Shown in pieces: positions 56,658 through 64,000 of a stretch of 64,000 nt of DNA. The notes below the pieces were generated by a model, which ran no database searches, was not told where the DNA came from, and saw only the letters and a program-made list of their open reading frames with translations. How positions within the stretch are numbered: position 1 is the first letter of the stretch; each line of letters starts with the position of its first letter. The stretch covers positions 3,844,001 through 3,908,000 of the forward strand of contig OZ020259.1 of NCBI GenBank assembly GCA_963971285.1. Direction: 5' to 3'. Origin of the DNA: Astropecten irregularis. Its lineage: Eukaryota; Echinodermata; Asteroidea; Paxillosida; Astropectinidae. Both the position numbers and the translations under genes were made by a program.

Positions 56658-56861
56658 TTAGGGAAGATAGGGACTAGGGTCATCATATGTGGGATACAGT
56701 ACTCAGAATCTAAAAGTACATTCGTATATTTTATCATCAAACAAAAGAGTACTACTACGTGTAGATAATGATTTTTATTAAATAGAATTATAAGAAATAC
56801 TGTGTTTAATGTAAAGTTACATCTTAACAGCTGAAACACTGAATGAATGATCAGGGTTAAG

Positions 56862-57224
56862 GGTAATATCATACTTTGGTTTTTGTCAAAGAAATACAGA
56901 TTCATGGGTAAACATATCAAGAAAGATACAGTAACAGTCGACTGTGAAATTGCAGTCCCATACGGTGCCCACTTTTTGAGAAAACAGTGAAATACATCCA
57001 TGGTATTTTAGATATCTGTTCACAGTTATTGTTGATCTTTTAAAGATCAAAATTGTTTTGGGTCATTTTGTTTAACTCTTTTCTGGATAAATACAGCATT
57101 TCAGACAGAAAAACTTGAACGATATGTTTCTACCATCACCATCTTTACACCCTGTAAGTTATAAGTAAATGGTAAGTGGTGATTTTTGTTTGGGCATGCT
57201 ACCAAAGTATGATACTACCTTTAA
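56862..57224. mobile_element. Family B element, full length
   Basis: TTAAGGGTAATATCATACTT to AAGTATGATACTACCTTTAA with all inner blocks. Confidence 0.85.
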
Positions 57225-57529
57225 TGCACATTTATAATTATATCTAAATGTAGATTGAAAAAGGCATATCAAGATTTGCTGATTTGCATCATGTTTTTTT
57301 ATTATCATTTCACGGTTTGTGCTCGATGTCAATTGTTTTTTCATGTTGTATCTTGTCAAGAAGATATGATTTGTTTTAGATTCTGTTTTTTAATACTGAA
57401 CTGAATTTTTAGTGAACCCCCAAGTACTGTTTTCAGGTTGCAGCATTGTGTGATGCATATCGATAAAATGATCCTTGGGATATAGCAGTATGTGAGGGGT
57501 TTCATGGCTTCTTACTGCCAAACGAACAA

Positions 57530-57660
57530 AGATAATTGACTATTAGGGACACCACCAACATAGGGCTGGGTAGCTCAGTTGGAAGAGCGCCTGTACGGTA
57601 TTCAGGAGGTCGCTGATTCAAATCCCACTCCAGTCAATTTTTCTTTGTTGACTTTTCAAT
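57530..57660 (+). mobile_element. tRNA-derived SINE head, least degenerate copy
   Basis: GGGCTGGGTAGCTCAGTTGG and GATTCAAATCCCACTCCAGT. A D-stem (GCTC/GAGC) and a partial acceptor stem can form, but the anticodon stem has a T-T mismatch and position 33 is not T. The same unit, with GACACCACCAACATAGG upstream, occurs at 1947 and, inverted, at 29500. Confidence 0.75.
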
Positions 57661-58180
57661 GTTTTATAATTCTTGGGGAAGTGTTCGATGTTTCATATTT
57701 GGAGAAAAAAAAGTCGAAATTTAAAAACATTGAACATTTTGAGTGGCCCCTTAAACTCTTATTCTATGGGTCTAGATGCTCAGTGGTTATACAGTCCCCA
57801 TTCGGTTAATATTATATTACTTGGGTCGATGTATGTACACACGATTCTTATAATCATTAATTTGTATCTTGAATACAGATACAGTAATTAAGTGCAATGT
57901 TGTTTGTTTAAAGCTGCAGTATTATTTTTTGTATTGGTTGGTGTTTTTTTTTTTACATAATTGGTGTAGATATTTTGATTTTCGTCTCTCATTTGTTAAC
58001 GTTTTAATTTTTTGGTTTTAAATTTACTACAAACTGTTTCTGCAATGTTTAGTTTCAATTTGTTTTTTATGTTCACCCGATGTCCATTTAATTGGCTCTC
58101 ACTGGTTAAAGCTGCACCAAAAAGATTAAAAAAAGAATGAAATCTTTATAACATGTTAAGCTGTAATCAAGCTTTTGTAC

Positions 58181-58215
58181 TTGGGGCCCTTTCGCAAAGC
58201 TCGCCTCTGGCTCCA

Positions 58216-58259
<44 letters not shown>

Positions 58260-58477
58260 TTCGGCTCCGGCTTTGGCTTTGTCTCTGTTTTCATACGCTG
58301 AAAATATAGGTTGTGGTTTTCATTGAAGCTGAAGCTCTGTTGTCCTTTTCAAACCAGAGAATATACTTCCTAACTGCAGCCAAAAGCCTCTAGTGTGTAA
58401 TTTTGAAATGGATTTACGAAATGGAGACGGAGCCAGAGCCTGAGCCGGAGCCGAGCTTTGAGAAAGGCCCTTTGTTA
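58181..58477. mobile_element. Family A element, long hexamer run
   Basis: GGGGCCCTTTCGCAAAGCTC and GAGCTTTGAGAAAGGCCC are inverted ends. The left subterminal run has about eight GGCTCC units. A poly Glu-Pro frame on the minus strand is an artefact of the hexamer. Confidence 0.9.
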
Positions 58478-59010
58478 ATAATGCTATTTTCTGGAGTGCA
58501 TTAAGGGAAATCTAATGAAGAAGTGTTGTTTATTTTGTCATTGAGCATTTGCAGATGTTAGTAGAATTTGCAATGAATATAATTATTAGTTATGTCTTAA
58601 CATATTGAGGCCTGAATTTGTTCGAATGAAAAAACCAGACGGGGCAGAATGGCAATGAAATGACATCAGACTCTGGATTTTATGCTAAATTATTGCCAGA
58701 TTTACCTTTTTTTTTTAAAAGATTGTTTTTATTGTCATCTGCCAAGTACTACATTGTTATTCATATGCACTGTATACATGTAAATGTACCACCATTGTAT
58801 GATCATATTGAATTTTCAGAATAATGTTCACGTAGGTTTATAGTTTTTAATATCCATTGATGGTTCATTCAGCTTCATGTTTGAGAGGATTTTTTTTCTT
58901 CTAATTTCAACCTTAAATCCTTGATATTCTTCCTTTGGCTGTTTGGGCTACCCTGAAATCTGTCTAAATCCAGCATTCTCAAGATTTCCGTCTAATATCA
59001 CATTGTATTT

Positions 59011-59240
59011 TTAAGTCATTGCAAAGTGAACAAAGAAAAATTGACTGGAGCATGATTTGAACCAGCGACCTCCAGAATACCGGAGCAGTGCTCTTTTACT
59101 GACTGGATAACTCAGTAAGAGTGCTAGTACGATATTCTGTAGGTCGCTGGTTCAAATCCCATTCCAGTCAATTTTTTATTTTGTTCACTTTTCAATGACT
59201 TAACATTCAGTCAGTTTCCCTTGTGGTTATTTGATGTATA
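59011..59240. mobile_element. Two tRNA-like SINE heads, head to head
   Basis: GTCATTGCAAAGTGAACAAAG...GACTGGAGCATGATTTGAAC at the left is mirrored by GTTCAAATCCCATTCCAGTC...GTTCACTTTTCAATGAC. Each arm is about 85 bases. It ends CAGTTTCCCTTGTGGTTATTTGA, matching 37200 and 1840. Confidence 0.85.
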
Positions 59241-60007
59241 TCTAAATGTCGCCTGTTTGTGTATTATTTAACTCTAAATACCCGCCATCACACATGAAAA
59301 AACAAAAATACTGTACATGTACAATGGCAGTTAAGATAAGAATGATATAATTGTTGGGAATCTCTAAACATTAATTGAAAATGTCACAAATCAGTTTTAA
59401 TGACGATTGAATTCTGCTGCTCGTTTTTTTTTCTTTTCTTTAGTTGGGTATGGTAATTCAAATTATTTGGGCAAACAAATTTGGTGCAAAAAGATTTATA
59501 AAACGCAGCGTGCCTTGATTTTAATTGTGTGTAAATTGGATTGAGCTTTCAAGCAAATTGTTTTGAAGATTAATACGTTTTATGGCCCCACCATTTTTTC
59601 TATAGGTTTTAGGGGTATTAATGTGATAATTAATTTAATCAACAACAAAACTGAATCTCTTAAATCTATTTGTGTATTTTTGAACTGGAAAAAAAATAAC
59701 ACTTCATTACAAATATCATTTTTGTTTTTGGACAATTGTTATTTTTAATGGTCTTTTTGTTTTAGGTTTTACGTCAATAACTGTATGCAAGTTAATAATA
59801 ATTATTACAGTGAAAGCTACATATGAATTGCATATATCATTAATTTGCACACAATTTAAAATATGCAAAATACCTAGGTCCTTAAACAAAGGAAAGGACA
59901 TTACAGACAATTTTCAAAAGCCTCAAGCTAAGCACATGATGTGAAATATGAAATGAAGATGCTTTGTCATGATTTTTATTGCACAATTTTTTTTATTTTT
60001 TTTAATA

Positions 60008-60885
60008 TAATATAGTATGGTAGTTCCCCCAGTATGGAGTAGTGCCCCCTAGTAGTTCCCCCAGTATGAAGTAGTGCCCCCGGTAGTTCCCCCAGTATGG
60101 AGTAGTGCCCCCTAGTAGTGCCCCCAGTATGGAGTAGTGCCCCCGGTAGTTCCCCCAGTAGTTCCCCCAGTATGAAGTAGTGCCCCCCGGTAGTTCCCCC
60201 AGTCGTTCCCCCAGTATGAAGTAGTGCCCCCAGTAGTTCCCCCAGTATGGAGTAGTGCCCCCCGGTAGTTCCCCTAGTAGTTTTCCCAGTATGAAGTAGT
60301 GCCCCCGGTAGTTCCCCTAGTAGTTCCCCAGTATGAAGTAGTGCCCCCTGGTAGTTCCCCTAGTAGTTCCCCCAGTATGAAGTAGTGCCCCCCGGTAGTT
60401 CCCCCAGTTTTAAGTAGTGCCCCCGGTAGTTCCCCTAGTATGAAGTAGTGCCCCCGGTAGTTCCCCTAGTAGTTCCCCCAGTATGAAGTAGTGCCCCCGG
60501 TAGTTCCCCCAGTAGTTCCCCCAGTATGGAGTAGTGCCCCTAGTAGTTCTCCCAGTATGATGTAGTGTCCCCCGGTAGTTCCCCCAGTATGAAGTAGTGC
60601 CCCCCGGTAGTTCCCCCAGTATGGAGTAGTGCCCCCTAGTAGTGCCCCCAGTATGGAGTAGTGCCCCCCGGTAGTTCCCCCAGTAGTTCCCCAGTATGAA
60701 GTAGTGCCCCCGGTAGTTCCCCCAGTAGTTCCCCCAGTATGGAGTAGTGCCCCTAGTAGTTCTCCCAGTATGAAGTAGTGCCCCCCGGTATAGTTCCCCC
60801 AGTGTGGTACTTCCCCCAGTATGGTAGTTATCCCAGTATGGGAGTAGTTCCCCCAGTATGGAGTAGTTCCCCCCTGTTTTCTGAA
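60008..60885 (+). repeat. 870-base minisatellite, AGTAGTGCCCCCGGTAGTTCCCCC type
   Basis: Two alternating modules, CCCAGTATGGAGTAGTGCCC and CCCGGTAGTTCCCCCAGTAG, vary in number and order. The composite period is about 30 or 43 bases. C-runs of 4-6 recur about every 12-15 bases, so the minus strand is rich in G-runs. Confidence 0.95.
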
Positions 60886-61204
60886 GGCTAAATCTGCCCT
60901 AACTCATTTCGCCTGCACGGAGCCAAACAGTTGCTATCCTCTGACAATGGTTTCTTCTCTCAAATTGTTCATGTAATCCCATTAACATCAAACCAATCTG
61001 TATTCCACTGGCAATTGAATAGGTACTTAACCACAAAACCACAAAGCATTACCTTGAAATGTGTAAGTCTAGCATTCTGTACCAAATGTTCGTTTTATGA
61101 ATATGGAATCAAGTATAAGCTTCACCTTATGCTAAATACGAGAAAAAAGAACTTACTAGACGTATTTACTTGGAAGCACCTGCTAGTTTTTATGAATACG
61201 AGCC

Positions 61205-61440
61205 ACTGTTAACGTTTTTCTGCCTGAAATGCTGTCTTTATCCAGAAATGAGTTTCCAACAAAATACTGAAAACAGTTTGGACCTCCAAGTTCAAAACTT
61301 CACAATTACTATTACCATTTCGAGTAACAATTGCAACAGTTTTTTCGAGGTATTGTTTCCAATGATCAATTGAGTTTGTTTTTATTGCATGACAAATCAA
61401 ATTATGAACAGACCGCAGCTGTTCTATAAACTTTACTAAT
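61205..61440. mobile_element. Family B-like fragment
   Basis: TTTCTGCCTGAAATGCTGTC, GCATGACAAATCAAATTATG and GACCGCAGCTGTTCTATAAA match the 694 and 46294 copies. Confidence 0.6.
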
Positions 61441-61829
61441 TGCTTCAAATTTCTCCAACCAAATTTGTAACAAATTTTTCCACTGGTTTCAGCTTATTTT
61501 AATATGATTTTTTAAACATATTGATATTACACTTACAATAGCAATATACATGTATTACAAGGCTACTATAAAACGATGTATAAATAGTATTGCACAAACT
61601 TTTACTTTCATAAATATTGACAATATTAATATCGAATTTACATTTTTTTTTTCTGTTCTTTAGGTGGTTTCAAACGCATATAAATATTTCAATAAAAATT
61701 ACACATTACATATTGATGAGTACATTAAACACAATACTTGATAAATATTATTTTTTAAACATTGGCACCAAGGAATATTGCACAAAATTTTGTTTACAAA
61801 CAACTTGGTTGGTACACGATTTACATCAA

Positions 61830-62275
61830 GTTATGAAAAATTATGAAAAGAAATTGTATGTTTTCAGCTATTTGATTTTTAGTCTGTTGCATTCAATATC
61901 TCCCAGGCCATGTTCTGACGAAATGTAAATGCAATCCATTCATGCATTACCGAGCAATTACTGATTGTCTGGAAAAGTCAATTTTTCCTGCCATTACAAT
62001 TGAGTGACAACGGTGTTCATCTTTGTTGTGATCTGTAAATCTCCCCTCGACATGGCCGCCCACATTCACTACACACAGATCACAACTAAGATGACCACAA
62101 CTGTCACTCATTTGTAATGGCAGGAAAATGAACTTTTCAGTAAACGGTGACGCATGAATGGATTATTGAATTGCTTTAAAATTTGGTCAGAATTTACCCA
62201 GTGAGATAGTGAATGCAACATATCAAAAATCAAATAGCTGAAAACACACAATTTCTTTTGATAATTTTTTGAAAA
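61830..62275. repeat. Large imperfect hairpin, arms about 200 bases
   Basis: TTATGAAAAGAAATTGTATG...CAGCTATTTGATTTTTAG...TTTTTCCTGCCATTACAATT is mirrored by AAATTGTAATGGCAGGAAAA-like sequence and CAAATAGCTGAAAACACACA. The arms have many mismatches and small gaps. It may be an old long-TIR element. Confidence 0.8.
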
Positions 62276-62883
62276 TGGGTATCGTTTTTTTGGGACACAC
62301 TGTATATTTATTTTTCATTATTATTTCGTACGGGTGTTTTTCCACTCCCATGCTTCAATACCCAGTCATTATATACGCTACCGATCAGCTTTTAAATAGA
62401 AACAAAAACAAGAGAAAGACAAGGTATACAACTTTAAGTGGAGCACAACTTTGGATTGAAACGTTGGCCAGCTCAACAGCCTTTCTAATTCTGAGAAATT
62501 CTGACTTATAGAATTTTTTCGACATTTTTTTTGTTTAAATACAAATTTCCACTGGCAAGTCAACTTAAAAAAAAGGCCAATCCATTTGAAAAACTGAAGC
62601 TGCGTTGCGTGATAAAACTACGTACATTAATATAACAAAATATAAATTAAACACATTTAGAATGTGCACAGTGCAAATTCATTCATTTTGATAAAATAAA
62701 TACATTGACGGTATTTTGGCAAAACATAATGTGACATCTTCTGGACCAAATCAATAAAAGTTTACATAGTTGAACTAAGCACCATTTGTAAAAACTAATC
62801 TGCTAAACCTAACATTAACCTACTTCTTCCATCCCCTGCCGAACCTACTTTAAGTACCTTTTCTAAGTTTCAAACAGAACCTG

Positions 62884-63262
62884 TTAAAGGTAGCTAGTAT
62901 CATACTTTGGTAAGAAAACCAAAACAGAAATGTTCACAGATTTACGTATAACTTACAGGGTATGAAGATGGTGGTGGTAGAAACATACCGTTAAAAGTTT
63001 TCCACCTGAAATGGTGTATTTATTCAGAAATTAGTAAAACAATGACAAAAAATCTTTTTGATCTTTTGAAAGATCATAAATAAAAGAGAAAAGACTTAAG
63101 AAATACTATGGCCGTTTTTCACTGTTTTCTCAAAAAGTGGGCACCGTATGGGACTCAAATTTTCACAGATTACTTTTACTGTATCTTCCTTAATATTTTT
63201 GCCCATGAACATGATGAATCTGTATTTCTTTGACAAAAACCAAGTATGATATTACCTTTAAA
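62884..63262. mobile_element. Family B element, full length
   Basis: TTAAAGGTAGCTAGTATCAT to CCAAGTATGATATTACCTTTAA. The central GATCTTTTGAAAGATC and all inner blocks are present. Outer TTAA at both ends. Confidence 0.9.
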
Positions 63263-63497
63263 TCCAATGCTATCCAAAAGAAACGATCCTCAATTAGTAC
63301 CCCAACAAAACGATCAGCTAGAATCGATGTTAGATAATTACATGTACATGTACAGAAGCCTACAACTATCAAGACCGTCTATGTAAACCGAACTACCTGC
63401 TAAATATGAAGTTATCCAGTACTAGGAATGATACTAAGATGCTCCCTTAACAAAACGACCTGCATTAAGTCCAGTAATCCATCATTACATAACATAT

Positions 63498-63990
63498 GGG
63501 ACCTTTTTCCAAACCTAATGGCTCCGGCTCAGGCTCAGGCCCTGACTCCGGCTAGTCCATTCCATGAATTTAATCCATCCTAAAATAACAGGTATCAATT
63601 CTCTATTTTGAACAAGAAAATTAATGTGGATTCAGCTTCAATGAAAAGCCAGAACCTATATCCCACCGCTGCCACCAAGTAGTATGGCTCATAGAAGGGA
63701 ATACAATAAATTGGTAGCTTGAGAATGTTCTGTAGTGCCACTTCCTTGATAGGCTTTTATTCTATTGATATATTCCGGTTGGATACATGTAGGCTAGAGA
63801 TACATGTAGGTGTGGCCTGCATGCGTTACGTGAGTCTGCTCTAGATAACTTGGTAACTTGAACTGATTGACTGTGCACACAACATATGCGTAGGTGGGCT
63901 GAATAAAGTAGTGCCTCATGATATCACAACAATGGTTGGCAGAGCTGGAGCCTGAACCTGAGCCGGAGCCGAGGTTTGGAAAAGGGCCAT
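63498..63990. mobile_element. Family A element with a nested insertion
   Basis: ATGGGACCTTTTTCCAAACC and GGTTTGGAAAAGGGCCAT are inverted ends with GGCTCAGG/CCTGAGCC hexamers inside. About 270 bases of unrelated sequence (roughly 63661-63935) separate the core from the right end. Confidence 0.75.
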
Positions 63991-64000
63991 GGAAAATAGC

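Larger units (their letters stand above)
55339..64000. other. Downstream of NKAIN, no further gene seen
   Basis: It starts with the NKAIN 3' UTR. After that come family A and B elements, SINEs, a minisatellite and hairpins. Open frames of about 100 codons (for example 55801-56109 and 61617-61928) have no recognisable features. 57900-58180, 58480-59010 and 59240-60000 show only AT-rich sequence. Confidence 0.65.

Noticed and set aside
57571-57642. Functional tRNA gene
   Set aside because: Boxes A and B are recognisable, but the anticodon stem is mismatched, U33 is missing and the same unit recurs with a common tail; it is a SINE-type head. The same applies to 1960, 29530, 37310, 54800 and 59110.
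58106-58294. Glu-Pro repeat protein on the minus strand
   Set aside because: It is the hexamer run GGCTCC of a family A element read in reverse.
60008-60885. CRISPR array
   Set aside because: The repeat modules are degenerate, contiguous and in an animal genome; there are no unique spacers of constant length.

Overview
The window is nuclear DNA of an intron-rich animal, most likely a marine invertebrate deuterostome. An echinoderm is the best guess and a hemichordate the next; this rests on protein similarity and general texture, not on a database search. Exons are short (37 to about 860 bases), introns run from under 100 bases to about 10.8 kb, splice sites are GT/AG with one GC/AG exception, and non-coding DNA is crowded with short inverted-repeat transposons, tRNA-derived SINE heads and minisatellites. 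I see no bacterial, viral or intact autonomous transposon gene.

Five genes can be built exon by exon with continuous reading frame. (1) 4769-10485 (+): the 3' part of an unrecognised gene, 5 exons, 544 visible residues. (2) 13085-20482 (+): NUP42 (NUPL2/CG1), 6 exons, 456 aa, with a CCCH zinc finger, FG repeats and a C-terminal EQF..F.IG..P..PPPLEL motif. (3) 21824-25587 (-): a membrane-anchored short-chain dehydrogenase of the SDR16C (RDH10/DHRS3/SDR16C5) group, 6 exons; its catalytic tyrosine is a leucine. (4) 26148-34125 (+): ATP6V1H, V-ATPase subunit H, 11 exons, 466 aa, complete. (5) 40050-55338 (+): NKAIN, a four-pass Na/K-ATPase-interacting protein, 6 exons, 214 aa, including a tiny first exon of 18 codons. 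NUP42 and the dehydrogenase converge; the dehydrogenase and ATP6V1H diverge from a 560-base intergenic region.

The genes do not form one pathway: nuclear export, lipid or retinoid-type redox chemistry, organelle acidification and neuronal ion-pump modulation. The neighbourhood of ATP6V1H, an SDR16C gene and NKAIN recalls human chromosome 8q, so it may be old synteny.

The repeats fall into families that recur across the window. They are called here A (subterminal GGCTCC/GGCTCA hexamers), B (TTAAAGGTA...TACCTTTAA ends), C (about 165 bases, short TIRs, possible source of a minisatellite), F (GC-alternating hairpin) and several GGGNCNATTTCA-ended MITEs. Three tandem duplications with nearly the same period (184-187 bases) occur at separate places; two of them copied part of an exon. 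55.4-64 kb holds repeats and an 870-base minisatellite, with no gene I can support.
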